A stretch of 64,000 nt of DNA from Acetobacter aceti NBRC 14818 (GCF_000193495.2 NZ_AP023410.1:2486001-2550000), one strand, 5' to 3'. Positions 16,096-25,728 are shown, counted from the first letter of the stretch. Translations and numbers: made by a program. The notes: generated from the letters alone by a model not told the origin.

Positions 16096-17070
16096 ATGAA
16101 GCAGATAGCACCAAGCCGTCCGTTCAGGGCGCTCCACCTTTACATCGTGATCTCCATGCTGACGCTGATTATCGGCACATTTCCTGTCACCTCGGCCTGG
16201 GCGGATGACGAACTGGTAGTGGCGGACCAGAAGGGGCAGCAGAAAGCCCTGATGCAGGCGTCAGGCGTGGACAAGGACGTGCCCTATCATATCCGCTGGG
16301 TGGAATTTGAAGCGGCGGCACCGCTCCTTCAGGCTCTTGGAGCCGGAGCCGTGGATACGGGAATCGCTGGCGACGGCCCCTTCATCTTCGCGTGGGGAGC
16401 GGGGTTACCCATTCGGGCAACGTGGCTGATTCCTCCCCGTGGCGGCGGCAAGGCGACCGCAGTGGTCGCGCCGGAGGGTTCTTCCATCACCAGTGCGGCC
16501 CAGTTGTCGGGCAAGAGAATTGCCACTGGCCGAGGGTCCATAGGTCATCTGCTGCTGCTGCGTCTGCTCGCTACGGGGGCTATTCCCGCTCCGGCGCCAA
16601 AAATCGTTTTCCTTCTTCCTGCCCAGGCCAAAGCGGCGCTCGATACCCAACGTGTGGATGCATGGTCCACATGGGAGCCCTATGTTTCCCTTGCTGTTGT
16701 CGCCGGGCATGGACATGTCGTGGCCGATGCCGCTGACCTGATGCCGAACAACAGTTTCTTTGTGGCCAGCACGGAGGCTCTGACAAACAAGCGCGCCCAT
16801 CTGGTGGATTTTTATCGGCGTATGACGGCTGCTTATGAGTGGGGTACCCGGCATCAGGCAGAGTATGCCCACATACTGGCCCGACAGACCGGAATTCCTG
16901 ACGATGTGGCCGTTTCTGTTGCTGAAAAACTTATTGCCACCCCCGCGCCAGTGACATCTGATACCATCAGAGCTGAGGCATCTGTTGTCGCTACCTATCG
17001 GTCCGCCGGTTTTGTTACGCGATCGGATGCTTTTGATGAAGCCTTTGAGCAGAATCTGACATCACCCTGA
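16096..17070 (+). CDS. ssuA: Sulfonate/nitrate-type periplasmic binding protein
   Basis: About 324 residues from the preferred ATG at 16096, which follows GGGA. The frame is open 24 codons further upstream, but that would bury the signal peptide. A hydrophobic segment ends at TSAWA-DD, then the NMT1/SsuA-type fold: LVVADQKGQQKALMQASG, FEAAAPLLQALGAGAVDTGIAGDGPFIFAW and VDAWSTWEPYVSLA. It captures an alkanesulfonate-like ligand for the SsuBC channel. The flavin-dependent oxidoreductase gene follows 21 bases downstream. Confidence 0.88.
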   Translation: MKQIAPSRPFRALHLYIVISMLTLIIGTFPVTSAWADDELVVADQKGQQKALMQASGVDKDVPYHIRWVEFEAAAPLLQALGAGAVDTGIAGDGPFIFAWGAGLPIRATWLIPPRGGGKATAVVAPEGSSITSAAQLSGKRIATGRGSIGHLLLLRLLATGAIPAPAPKIVFLLPAQAKAALDTQRVDAWSTWEPYVSLAVVAGHGHVVADAADLMPNNSFFVASTEALTNKRAHLVDFYRRMTAAYEWGTRHQAEYAHILARQTGIPDDVAVSVAEKLIATPAPVTSDTIRAEASVVATYRSAGFVTRSDAFDEAFEQNLTSP

Positions 17071-17091
17071 TGAAAGCGGATATTTTTGATC

Positions 17092-18255
17092 ATGGACGGA
17101 TCACGGATTATCGAACCCACTCTTACTGAAGTCGAAGTGCCGGACGAACTGGTCAGACGCTTTGCCGAGCGGGCCGCCGATCATGATCGGCGTGGTGAAA
17201 TCGGATTCGATAATCTGGATGATTTGCGCAAGGCAGGACTGCTTGCTCTGGCAGTGCCCCGCAGCCATGGGGGAAGTGGAATCAGCCTGCGTCAGATCGC
17301 GCGCATCGTTGCCCGTGTGGCGGAAGGCGATCCGTCCACAGCCCTGATTCTTGCGATGCAGTATCTTCAGACTTTGGAAGTTGCCGTGTCCCGCACATGG
17401 TCCGAGGATGTGCGGAAGGAAGTGTTTGATTCCATCGTCCATTCGGGAGCGCTGCTCAACGGTCTGCGCGTCGAGCCGGAACTCGGCACACCGGCCCGCG
17501 GCGGCATTCCGGCGACACGCGTGCGACGAGAAGGAGATCGCTGGCTGCTTTCCGGTCGCAAAATCTTCTCGACGGGTTCCTCGGCACTGCATTGGGGCAT
17601 TGTCTGGGGCGCAACGGAAGAAGAAACGCCCCGTATCGGGCAGATTCTGGTGCTACTCGACTCCCCCGGTGTTCGGATTGAGAAAAGCTGGCATCAGTTG
17701 GGGATGAGAGCGACGGGAAGTGACACCATCATCTTTGAAGATGTGGAGGTACCAGAACGCTATCTCATCAATTTCAATGAGAGTGGCAGCAAACCTGAAC
17801 CATCGATTCTCGCGACGGCGCATACGGCTGTCGTGGCGGCGCTTTATGATGCGGTGGCCCGTTCGGCGCGGAACTGGCTGATTGATTTTCTGAACGCGCG
17901 TGTGCCCACGGCGCTGGGGCGTCCTCTTTCAACACTCCCGCGCTTTCACACCGTGCTGGGTGAGATCGATGGACTTCTTCTCACAAACAAGGCCTTGCTG
18001 GACAGTGTGTTTTCAAAAATAGAGGATGAAACCATTATGCAGGTGGAAGCGGGGCAGATCAAGCGTCTTGTGACCGAAAACGCCATTGCGGCGGTGGCGC
18101 GGGCTGTGGAAGTGACAGGGAACCCCGGCCTCAGTCAGAACAATCCTCTGGAACGCCATTATCGGAATGTCCTGTGTGGACGCATTCATACACCACAGGC
18201 GGATGCTGTTCTTGAAGCAGCCGGACGGACCGCTTTTGAAGCCGTTAAGGGATAG
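17092..18255 (+). CDS. SfnB/DszC-like acyl-CoA dehydrogenase-fold oxidoreductase
   Basis: About 387 residues with the acyl-CoA dehydrogenase fold: an N-terminal helical domain (PRSHGGSGISLRQIARIVARVAEGD), a beta domain (GRKIFSTGSSALHW; HQLGMRATGSDTIIFEDVEVP) and a C-terminal helical domain ending GRTAFEAVKG. Proteins of this type in sulphur-scavenging operons are annotated SfnB or DszC-like and act as FMNH2-dependent monooxygenases on organosulphur compounds rather than on CoA esters. ATG at 17092 is preferred; a TTG two codons earlier is possible. Position behind ssuA supports sulphur acquisition. Confidence 0.82.
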   Translation: MDGSRIIEPTLTEVEVPDELVRRFAERAADHDRRGEIGFDNLDDLRKAGLLALAVPRSHGGSGISLRQIARIVARVAEGDPSTALILAMQYLQTLEVAVSRTWSEDVRKEVFDSIVHSGALLNGLRVEPELGTPARGGIPATRVRREGDRWLLSGRKIFSTGSSALHWGIVWGATEEETPRIGQILVLLDSPGVRIEKSWHQLGMRATGSDTIIFEDVEVPERYLINFNESGSKPEPSILATAHTAVVAALYDAVARSARNWLIDFLNARVPTALGRPLSTLPRFHTVLGEIDGLLLTNKALLDSVFSKIEDETIMQVEAGQIKRLVTENAIAAVARAVEVTGNPGLSQNNPLERHYRNVLCGRIHTPQADAVLEAAGRTAFEAVKG

Positions 18256-18306
18256 ACCCGGCATGGACGCACCAATGGAGTGACTTCCCTCAGCAGGAGA
18301 CCAGTC

Positions 18307-18993
18307 ATGCAGATTGCCTCGTCATTCGGTTCCGAAAAGTTTTTACCGCATCCGGGTTCATGGCTGGATGATGAGATGGATGCTGGACTGAAAACTCTCA
18401 TGCTGCGTCTGATGACGTTTGATGTGCTGATCGTACCTGGTCTGGATGGATCAGGAGAACATCACTGGCAGTCATTGTGGAAACATTTTCTGCTCCACCA
18501 AGGGATTTCCGTGCGTTCTGTCGAGCAGCATGACTGGAGCAGCCCTGATCTGGAAACATGGAAAAAGACACTGGTCTCTTCAGTCCAGCATTGTTCGCGA
18601 TCAGTGCTTGTTGTTGCGCATAGTCTGGGTGCGTTGCTGACAGTTCATTGCGCAGATCTGGAGATTGCCGGTGCGTTACTGGTAGCGCCCGCAGACGCGG
18701 AGGAAACACGGGCTCCGGCAAGAGGGCGGATAAAGGGTTTTGCGCCTTTGCCACAGGGAACTCTGCGTTTTCCATCTGTGCTGGTGACAAGCGATAATGA
18801 TGAGTGGCTATCTCCGGCCCGTGCCCGGTTTATGGCGCATTGCTGGGGCGCAGACCTGTTTCCCGCTGGCAGGGTTGGTCATATCGGGAATCAGGAAAAT
18901 CTGGGGATATGGCGAGAGGGATTTCGTGCTCTGGAGAAACTTCTTGACCGGATCGACAATGAACGGGTGGTGGCGGAAGAATCCCAGATCTGA
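18307..18993 (+). CDS. RBBP9/YdeN-family alpha/beta hydrolase
   Basis: About 228 residues. The core begins DVLIVPGLDGSGEHHWQSLW, with the nucleophile elbow AHSLGA (Ser), a later SDNDEWLS likely holding the acid, and a GHIGNQENLG histidine near the C-terminus, so a full Ser-Asp-His triad is plausible. Family length is usually about 190, and the extra N-terminal ~40 residues are unusual. The ATG at 18307 has an AGGAGA Shine-Dalgarno. It follows the SfnB-like gene by 51 bases on the same strand; substrate unknown. Confidence 0.78.
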   Translation: MQIASSFGSEKFLPHPGSWLDDEMDAGLKTLMLRLMTFDVLIVPGLDGSGEHHWQSLWKHFLLHQGISVRSVEQHDWSSPDLETWKKTLVSSVQHCSRSVLVVAHSLGALLTVHCADLEIAGALLVAPADAEETRAPARGRIKGFAPLPQGTLRFPSVLVTSDNDEWLSPARARFMAHCWGADLFPAGRVGHIGNQENLGIWREGFRALEKLLDRIDNERVVAEESQI

Positions 18994-19000
18994 GTCAGAA

Positions 19001-19025
19001 GCGGCGATCTTTTATTGATCGCCGC
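19001..19025. terminator. Hairpin between convergent genes
   Basis: GCGGCGATC-N7-GATCGCCGC, nine-base perfect arms with a T-rich loop, eight bases past the hydrolase stop and just before the stop of the opposing nitroreductase gene. The flanks lack a strong T-run, so it may act as a bidirectional barrier rather than a classic terminator. Confidence 0.5.
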
Positions 19026-19033
19026 CTTGCTGA

Positions 19034-19645
19034 TCAGGATGCCGTTGTGGGGGGAATGAAATGGCCTTCAGACGCCAGAGCATCGAGTGTGATGCGGGTC
19101 GAAGGCTTTTCCCGTTCCTGCAAATTTTCCGGAAGCTGGGTTGCAGGGCCGCGATGTCCGATGATGATGGCCGCATGCACGACATGATCTTCGGGGAGTT
19201 CCAGACCGGCGTGAGCCAATTCCTTGTCGAATCCGCTGACCGGGTGGGTGTGCCATCCGTTCTGATTGGCTTGCAGCTGGATCAGGACGCTGGCTGCTCC
19301 TGCATCGAAAGCGTGCGACGGGGCCTCAATAGGTTCGCCTGTGCGGGCGCTGTCGGTGACGGTGCGTGAGGCGATATAGACGATTGCGGAAGCGTTTTCC
19401 GCCCATGCACGGTTGAATGGGATCAGCCAGGAGAGGAATCGCTCCCAACCCGGCGTGTTGCGTCGTGCGTAAATGAAACGCCACGGCTGGGCGTTGTAGG
19501 CCGAAGGCGCCCAGCGACCTGCATCAAGGATAGCGAGCAGATCTTCCTGTGTGATTTCATCAGGTGTGAAGGCACGTGGTGACCAGCGGTTGAGGATAAA
19601 CGGGGCTACCTTTGAACCGGTTTCTCGTTCCGGAAGTGATGTCAT
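19034..19645 (-). CDS. Nitroreductase-family oxidoreductase
   Basis: 203 residues from the ATG at 19645, which follows GGAG. The much longer open frame upstream of it overlaps the P450 gene and is not coding. FMN-site motifs are RWSPRAFTPDEIT (N-terminal Arg cluster), LDAGRWAPSAYNAQPWRFIYAR and ESDK-like FDKELAHAGLELPEDHVVHAAIIIGHRG. The enzyme should use NAD(P)H and FMN to reduce nitro compounds, quinones or similar acceptors. It is convergent with the hydrolase and faces away from the P450 gene. Confidence 0.85.
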   Translation of the reverse strand: MTSLPERETGSKVAPFILNRWSPRAFTPDEITQEDLLAILDAGRWAPSAYNAQPWRFIYARRNTPGWERFLSWLIPFNRAWAENASAIVYIASRTVTDSARTGEPIEAPSHAFDAGAASVLIQLQANQNGWHTHPVSGFDKELAHAGLELPEDHVVHAAIIIGHRGPATQLPENLQEREKPSTRITLDALASEGHFIPPTTAS

Positions 19646-19831
19646 CGTGTGGGAAACTCCGAAAGAATCATAACGGGAAGAAACCCCTTGAGGATCTTCC
19701 AGTCTTGTTTCTGGTTGCACTGAGGAAATCAGCAGGCCAGCAGAATGACGGATGACTGTCAGGAGTAAAAATGAATAATCCTGAAGAGTCTTATGCGAAG
19801 GCGCGTTTGACGCTCTGACATATCTGTCTGC

Positions 19832-21235
19832 ATGTTTCACAGACTGGCCGTTCATTTCATTTCCCGTTATTTCGCAGATATGGCTGTCCTTTTCTCTCCT
19901 CCCATGCCGCACTTGCCGTCGGACGATATCACAGGCCTCGGTGTCCTGTTCCGTCTGAAACAGAACGGATTTGGAGCTTTTCCGGCCCGCTGTTTTTATG
20001 AGCCTGTCCTGTCGCTCCGTGCGCTGGGCAGACCTCTGGTGGTTGCAGCCGGACCGGAGGCCATCAAGGCGGTGCTTTCCACGGACGCGGCGTCCTTTCA
20101 GCGTCTGCGCATGGGGCGGCGTGTGCTCAGTCCTATTGTGGGGGAGGGCATTCTGGTCAGTGAAGGTGCTGTCTGGCGTCGTCAGAGAAAGGCGATGGCG
20201 CCAGCTTTTACACCGAGGACGGTGCCGACACTCGCCAGACACATAGCGGCCTGCGCGGATATGACACTGCCGCGTGTCAGTATGGAAAAGCCGGTCGATG
20301 TTTTTTCCCTGACCCAGACACTCGCACTCGATATTGCCGCTGTAACGATGTTTTCAATGACGAGCGAAACCTTCGGTACGCAGTTGCGAACGATGGTGAC
20401 GTCCTTCATGTCGGGGATTGGTCAGCCGCGTCCGGCAGATTTCCTGTTGCCGCCGTCAGTGCCGACGCTGACGGACTGGCGACGGAAACGCTTCCGCCGA
20501 CGCTGGGTCGCGCTGATTGAGGCGATTATTGCTGAACGGCCGAAGATTGGCGCGCAGGATGACGCGCGCGACCTTTTCGACCTCCTGATGCAGGCGTTTG
20601 GAGAGGAAGGCGGTGTTGCCGGTCAGGCCGTGGTGGATGAAGTCGCCACGATGATTGTGGCGGGGCATGAAACGACGGCAACCGCTCTGTTCTGGGCTGT
20701 CTGGTTGTTGGCCAATGCGCCTGAGTGGCAGGACGCCATAGCGGAAGAGGTCCACTCAATCGATCTGTCATCTGATCATGCCGCAGCAGCTTTGCCAAAA
20801 CTGACTGTCACGACAGCCGTGGTGCGAGAGGCGCTCAGACTTTTTCCACCGGCATTCATGACAGGGCGTGAGGCTGTCAATGACGTTGAGCTTTGCGGAC
20901 GGTCCACTCCCGGTGGCGCGATGATGCTGCTTCCCTTCTGGATGCTGCATAGAAATCCTGAACTCTGGGAAAATCCTGCGGCGTTCGATCCGGGACGTTT
21001 TCTGAACGGGAAGGAGCCGGAGCGGTTTACGTTCCTGCCATTTGGTGCGGGGCCGCATGTCTGCATAGGCGCGCAACTGGCCATGACCGAGGCTGTTCTC
21101 GTGCTCGCGCGGCTCGTTCAGCTGTATCGTTTTACAGCTGTGGATGACGAACCTGTTTTGCCGGTTGGGGTTCTTTCCACCCGCCCGTCACGCTCCGTGC
21201 CGTTCAGGTTCTTTCCACGCCGGAGCAATGGCTAG
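19832..21235 (+). CDS. Cytochrome P450
   Basis: 467-residue haem monooxygenase. The I-helix oxygen-binding motif AGHETT is near residue 277, the K-helix EALRLFPP follows, then FDPGRF, and the haem loop FGAGPHVCIG with Cys410 as the thiolate ligand. No transmembrane anchor is seen and no ferredoxin or ferredoxin reductase gene is adjacent, so electrons must come from partners encoded elsewhere. The start is uncertain: ATG 19832 gives the full frame, while ATG 19880 or 19904 (MPHLPSDD) would give a more usual bacterial N-terminus. None has a strong Shine-Dalgarno. Substrate not inferable. Confidence 0.9.
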   Translation: MFHRLAVHFISRYFADMAVLFSPPMPHLPSDDITGLGVLFRLKQNGFGAFPARCFYEPVLSLRALGRPLVVAAGPEAIKAVLSTDAASFQRLRMGRRVLSPIVGEGILVSEGAVWRRQRKAMAPAFTPRTVPTLARHIAACADMTLPRVSMEKPVDVFSLTQTLALDIAAVTMFSMTSETFGTQLRTMVTSFMSGIGQPRPADFLLPPSVPTLTDWRRKRFRRRWVALIEAIIAERPKIGAQDDARDLFDLLMQAFGEEGGVAGQAVVDEVATMIVAGHETTATALFWAVWLLANAPEWQDAIAEEVHSIDLSSDHAAAALPKLTVTTAVVREALRLFPPAFMTGREAVNDVELCGRSTPGGAMMLLPFWMLHRNPELWENPAAFDPGRFLNGKEPERFTFLPFGAGPHVCIGAQLAMTEAVLVLARLVQLYRFTAVDDEPVLPVGVLSTRPSRSVPFRFFPRRSNG

Positions 21236-21308
21236 GGAGAAATACAGCTTTCAGGGAAGCGATCCATAGTCAAAACTCTTTACGGTGGCATATATTTTAC
21301 AAAAAAAA

Positions 21309-21332
21309 GGGGCAGAGTCTGACTCTGCCCCC
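21309..21332. terminator. Rho-independent terminator of the catalase gene
   Basis: GGGGCAGAGT-CTG-ACTCTGCCCC, a ten-base perfect stem. Read on the minus strand it is followed by eight T residues (the A-run at 21301-21308), a textbook terminator 43 bases past the catalase stop. On the plus strand only three T follow, so it may also stop P450 transcripts weakly. Confidence 0.85.
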
Positions 21333-21374
21333 TTTGGTGCGGCACGGGGCAACACCCCGTATAATGACCCGGCT

Positions 21375-23528
21375 TTAAGCCAGATCGCGCACTTTTGGCT
21401 CGCGTGCCCAATGCCGCTTCACGCCGACCTTCTCGAACTCATCGAGCGGGACAACGCCATCGTCCTTTTCAACGCCCGTACGGTCGAGAATGATCTGCGT
21501 GCCCTTGCAGTGAGCAATGGTTTTGCAGTGGGTGTAGGCATCCATGAACCACTGCACAGCCGCAGAATCATGCGACAGTTTCTTGGCCTGATCTGGCATC
21601 AGGATGGAGATGACGCCATCAAAAAGCACGGAAGGCGATCCGGCGAGCAGTCCATCGGCTTCAAGCGTGCCGCCCTGGACCGGAATGCCTCCGACTTTGG
21701 GAGCGACGAGAACCGCTGTGCCACCTTTTCCTTCGATCAGATCCTTGAACTTTTTGATTTCAGCCAGATCCGATCCTTCCGCGAACAGGATTCCGATCTG
21801 ACGGCCTTTCAGGGTGTTTTTGGCCTGTTTCTGAATGGAAAGCGCATCAGAAATCTTCAGATCGATCGGTTCCTTGGCGGCCTTCGCCTTCGCCGGCAGC
21901 TCTATGGCCAGACCTGTTGCAACCCGCTTGGCGAGGGACTCGTCAACATTGCGCAACTGGGCCACGATCCGTTCCCGTACATGCGGAATCTGAACCTTCG
22001 AGAGTTCGAAGACAATGGCCGACGCCGTATGCGCCTGCTCGCTTTCCGTGAGGGAGCGATAATACATGCGTGGCTGGCTGTAATGGTCGGCGAAGGTTTC
22101 TGAACGCACGCGAACCTTGCGGGTCGGATCATTGTCCTCGGCGTTTTCTTCGAACGTCTTGAAACCCGTTGTCGGACAGGCGCGTGGACCGCCGGTTTCT
22201 CCAGCTTCCGCCAGACTGTTCGGCTCATAATTGGCGCGACCGACCGGAAGGAGGGTCTGCATCATGCCGTCCCGCTGGAAATTGCTGAACGGACATTTAG
22301 GCGCGTTGATCGGGATCTGGTGGAAGTTTGTTGTTCCCAGACGGGATTTCTGCGTGTCGAGATAGGAGAACAGACGGCCCTGCAGAAGAGGGTCGTTGGA
22401 GAAGTCGATGCCGGGAATGATGTTGGTCGGCATGAAGGCGACCTGCTCGGTCTCCGCGAAGAAATTGTCCACATTCCGGTTGAGCGTCATGCGACCAATG
22501 ATCTCGACGGGAATATCTTCTTCCGGAATCAGCTTGGTGGCGTCCAGCACATCGTAAGGCTGCTTGGCAGCCCAGGCTTCGTCGAACACCTGTATGCCCA
22601 GATCCCATGCCGGGAAATGACCCTGACTGATCGCTTCAAAGAGATCCTGACGATGGAAATCGGGATTGTTTCCAGCGATTTTGACGGCTTCGTCCCATGT
22701 GGTCGATTCAATGCCGAGCACCGGTTTCCAGTGAAACTTGACGAATTTTCCTTCACCCTTCTCATTCACAAGACGGAAGGTGTGGACGCCGAACCCTTGG
22801 ATCATGCGCAGGGAGCGGGGAATGCCGCGATCGGACATGGCCCACATGACCGTGTGCAGTGATTCCGGCATCAGGCTGACGAAATCCCAGAACGTGTCGT
22901 GGGCGGAGGCTGCCTGAGGATAGCCACGATCGGCTTCCATCTTCACGCTGTGGACGAGGTCAGGAAATTTTATCGCATCCTGAATGAAGAAGACCGGAAT
23001 GTTGTTGCCGACCAGATCCCAGTTGCCGCTGTCAGTATAGAACTTCACGGCAAAGCCACGGACATCGCGAGGCGTGTCCACAGAGCCTGCGCCACCCGTC
23101 ACCGTGGAGATGCGTGTGAAGACCGGGCAGGTTGTACCGACCTTCTGAAAGATTGACGCTTTCGTCAGTTCGGGAATGGCTTTGGTGCATTCGAACACAC
23201 CGTGCGCGCCCGAGCCTCTGGCGTGCACGATACGTTCAGGAATGCGTTCGTGGTCGAAGTGGAAAATCTTCTCGCGGAGAATGAAATCTTCCAGCAGGGT
23301 CGGACCGCGTTTGCCTGCTTTCAGGGAGTTTTCGTTGTCCGAAATCCGGTGACCGAAATTGTCGGTCAGATGGGCGACCCCATCAGAATGGTCGCCGTCA
23401 TGTGCAATGGTCTGATGAAGCTCGCCACCCGGAGCGACCGTATCTTCTGTTTTGATGTGCCCGGCGCCAGGGGGATGGTCATGCAATCCGTTATCGATGC
23501 TTGGGTTAGGACTGGAGTCCTTGGGCAT
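21375..23528 (-). CDS. katE: Large-subunit (HPII-type) catalase
   Basis: Decomposes hydrogen peroxide using haem; about 717 residues, the long clade-2 form. The distal histidine lies in [16 protein letters not shown], the distal Asn in [17 protein letters not shown], and the proximal haem Tyr in [14 protein letters not shown]. The C-terminal ~150 residues form the flavodoxin/DJ-1-like domain of HPII ([27 protein letters not shown]). ATG 23528 is preferred over 23540 because GGAGG lies eight bases upstream. A strong terminator follows. An aerobic acetic acid bacterium oxidising alcohols needs such protection, but no OxyR site was identified. Confidence 0.95.
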   Translation of the reverse strand: MPKDSSPNPSIDNGLHDHPPGAGHIKTEDTVAPGGELHQTIAHDGDHSDGVAHLTDNFGHRISDNENSLKAGKRGPTLLEDFILREKIFHFDHERIPERIVHARGSGAHGVFECTKAIPELTKASIFQKVGTTCPVFTRISTVTGGAGSVDTPRDVRGFAVKFYTDSGNWDLVGNNIPVFFIQDAIKFPDLVHSVKMEADRGYPQAASAHDTFWDFVSLMPESLHTVMWAMSDRGIPRSLRMIQGFGVHTFRLVNEKGEGKFVKFHWKPVLGIESTTWDEAVKIAGNNPDFHRQDLFEAISQGHFPAWDLGIQVFDEAWAAKQPYDVLDATKLIPEEDIPVEIIGRMTLNRNVDNFFAETEQVAFMPTNIIPGIDFSNDPLLQGRLFSYLDTQKSRLGTTNFHQIPINAPKCPFSNFQRDGMMQTLLPVGRANYEPNSLAEAGETGGPRACPTTGFKTFEENAEDNDPTRKVRVRSETFADHYSQPRMYYRSLTESEQAHTASAIVFELSKVQIPHVRERIVAQLRNVDESLAKRVATGLAIELPAKAKAAKEPIDLKISDALSIQKQAKNTLKGRQIGILFAEGSDLAEIKKFKDLIEGKGGTAVLVAPKVGGIPVQGGTLEADGLLAGSPSVLFDGVISILMPDQAKKLSHDSAAVQWFMDAYTHCKTIAHCKGTQIILDRTGVEKDDGVVPLDEFEKVGVKRHWAREPKVRDLA

Positions 23529-23654
23529 GAATGCCTCCATCAGATCTGGAAAGAAAAGCGGGTCATCTCATCCACTCCCGGAAATGGGTTGCTGGGTGAC
23601 CGCGTGCATGATTTCCCAACGACTGATGAGGTATAGGGTTCCGTTCCCGGGGAT

Positions 23655-24051
23655 TTCAGATCAACACATTATCGGGAATGTAATGGGCCAGTCGGTATTC
23701 ACTCCCAAGGCAATGCAATCAAACGGGTCCTGGTGCTCCATTAATTGCCGGGTCAGACTGTCACATCTCTTATGCAGGACCGCGTCATTTTCCAGCACCG
23801 TAACGGTATGGTTGCTGGCGACGGCATGTTTCCACAGTCTCAGATAAGACATCATCACGCCGAGAGCTGGTTCCACATAACGGTTCTCGGGGGCATGATG
23901 CTGTCCGCCACGAGATCTGTTCGAGAGAGGGACCACTCCTCCACTGCCGGGAAAACTTCGATGTGCTGGATGTGCGGATTGTTGCGAAAAAAGCATCCTT
24001 GCGGTTTGTTTGGCGCTCAGGATTGATGACAAATGTCTGCGGTTTCATCAT
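23655..24051 (-). pseudogene. Frameshifted family-25 glycosyltransferase fragment
   Basis: Read across three frames, the minus strand gives MKPQTFVINPERQTNRKDAFF, then RNNPHIQHIEVFPAVEEW, then PENRYVEPALGVMMSYLRLW and TVTVLENDA, in the order of GT25 lipopolysaccharide glycosyltransferases (start motif, acceptor segment, then the acidic E-N-D-A). The first shift is at the A-run 23987-23992 and the second at the G-run 23889-23893; each is explained by one missing base. Even if repaired the frame stops near 130 codons, about half the family length. Either a decaying gene or, in part, homopolymer sequencing errors. Confidence 0.65.
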
Positions 24052-24357
24052 GGGCCGTTCACCGGTTCCGGTCAGGTCGATGTCCAGAAAATACGAGAAA
24101 AGAATGTGTTTTCGTTAATATTGGGAGATTAATTATTTCTTTCGTGAATTGAAAAAATAGATGATTATTAAGGTGTATAAATAAATATTTGCGAATATTT
24201 TGAATGGATAAGTGTGATATTAAGACCAGACAAATGAGGACAAAAGCCTCTTCTCCGCCCCTTTTCGTTTTGAAAAAATCATTGGAGTATGCCGCCGCAC
24301 ACCCGCTTTTGGCTCGGGTAAGGATTGCTATCCGGATAGCAGAGAGGAGAAACCGTC
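24052..24357. other. AT-rich upstream region of the aldehyde dehydrogenase
   Basis: About 300 bp without a gene. The first half is AT-rich and promoter-like. The last 35 bases hold the palindrome at 24326-24341 and the Shine-Dalgarno AGAGAGGAGA of the next gene. Confidence 0.6.
24326..24341. promoter_or_regulatory. Perfect palindrome ahead of the aldehyde dehydrogenase start
   Basis: TGCTATCCGGATAGCA is a perfect 16-base palindrome directly before the Shine-Dalgarno. It could be an operator or an mRNA hairpin affecting translation. Confidence 0.4.
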
Positions 24358-25728
24358 ATGTCTGCCTACAAGACACTCAACCCGACTACGGGCAAGGTCG
24401 AGAAGACTTTTGACGAGCATACCGACGCTCAGATGATCGCCAGGCTGGAAAAGGCCCATACGCTCTGGAGAGATGACTGGCGTCACCGTTCCTTCGAAGA
24501 GCGCAAAAAGATTGTCAAAGCCGCCGCAGAAGCCCTGCGTCGCGACAAGGAAAAGCACGCGTCCCTGATCGCCACCGAGATGGGCAAGTCCATCGGTGAA
24601 TCCATCGGTGAGATCGAGTTTTCCGCCGATATTCTCGATTATTATGCCGACAATGCCCAGCAGTTCCTTGCTCCCAGGGATATAAAGACATCCTGTAGCA
24701 AGGCGCAGGTCATCAGCCAGTCTCTTGGCGTGATCTATTGTGTCGAGCCGTGGAACTACCCGTATTACCAGCTTGCCCGCGTGGCTGCGCCAAACCTCAT
24801 GGCGGGCAACACGGTCATGGTGAAGCACGCGCCGACCGTGCCGCAGTGCGCACTGGCGTTCGAGCAGCTCTTCATTGATGCAGGCGCTCCGGAGGGAGCC
24901 TACAGCAACCTGTTCATCAGCAACGATCAGTCGGAAAAGCTGATCGAGCGTCCGGAAGTCTGCGGCGTGGCCCTGACGGGCAGCGAACGCGCAGGCAGCG
25001 CCGTGGCGTCGCAGGCTGGCAAGGCTCTGAAGAAGAGCACCATGGAGCTTGGCGGCACGGATGCGTTCATCGTGCTGGAAGATGCTGATCTGGACCTGAC
25101 CATCCAGAACGCCATTTTCGGTCGTTTTGAGAATAACGGGCAGGTCTGCACCGCTGCAAAGCGCATGATCGTTCATGAGAGCGTCGCTGACGAGTTCACC
25201 GCGCGTCTGAAATCCGCCATCAGCGAGTTCCGTTATGGTGATCCGCTGGACAAGGACAACACGCATGGTCCGATGAGCAGCGAAAACGCCATGAAGCTCG
25301 TGCTGGAGCAGGTCGATATCGCTGTCAAAGGCGGAGCCAAGCTTCTGACGGGTGGCGTGCGTCTCAATCGGGATGGCTTCTTCATCCAGGCCGGTATCCT
25401 GACCGACATCACGCAGGACAACCCGATCTTCTACAAGGAGATCTTCGGGCCGATCGCATCGATCTACCGCGTGCGTGACGAGGAAGAGGCCATTGCTCTG
25501 GCCAATGACTCGCCGTTTGGGCTGGGTGGTTCGGTCTACACGAAGGACACCGAGCGTGGCTGGCGTGTCGCCGAGCGGATCGAGACAGGCATGGTGTTCA
25601 TCAATGCGATGGGCGGCGGCGGCCCCGAGATGCCCTTCGGTGGCATCAAGAACTCGGGTTATGGCCGGGAGCTCTCCGAGTTCGGTATCGAGGAGTTCAT
25701 CAACCGCAAGCTGGTCTGCATTCCATAA
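24358..25728 (+). CDS. NAD(P)-dependent aldehyde dehydrogenase (succinate-semialdehyde dehydrogenase-like)
   Basis: 456 residues, the short form typical of the GabD/Sad-like branch. Motifs in order are VEPWNYPYYQLARVAAPNLMAGNTVMVKHAP (cofactor), LTGSERAGSAVASQAGKALKKSTMELGG with the general-base Glu, NNGQVCTAAKR with the catalytic Cys near 264, and EIFGPIASIYRVRDEEEAI. The probable substrate is a small semialdehyde, with succinate semialdehyde the closest guess. A strong GGAGA Shine-Dalgarno and a following terminator make it a single-gene unit. Confidence 0.88.
   Translation: MSAYKTLNPTTGKVEKTFDEHTDAQMIARLEKAHTLWRDDWRHRSFEERKKIVKAAAEALRRDKEKHASLIATEMGKSIGESIGEIEFSADILDYYADNAQQFLAPRDIKTSCSKAQVISQSLGVIYCVEPWNYPYYQLARVAAPNLMAGNTVMVKHAPTVPQCALAFEQLFIDAGAPEGAYSNLFISNDQSEKLIERPEVCGVALTGSERAGSAVASQAGKALKKSTMELGGTDAFIVLEDADLDLTIQNAIFGRFENNGQVCTAAKRMIVHESVADEFTARLKSAISEFRYGDPLDKDNTHGPMSSENAMKLVLEQVDIAVKGGAKLLTGGVRLNRDGFFIQAGILTDITQDNPIFYKEIFGPIASIYRVRDEEEAIALANDSPFGLGGSVYTKDTERGWRVAERIETGMVFINAMGGGGPEMPFGGIKNSGYGRELSEFGIEEFINRKLVCIP

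Noticed and set aside
24328..25266. Minus-strand frame of 312 codons opposite the aldehyde dehydrogenase
   Set aside because: Shadow of a gene with complete catalytic motifs, ribosome site and terminator on the plus strand.
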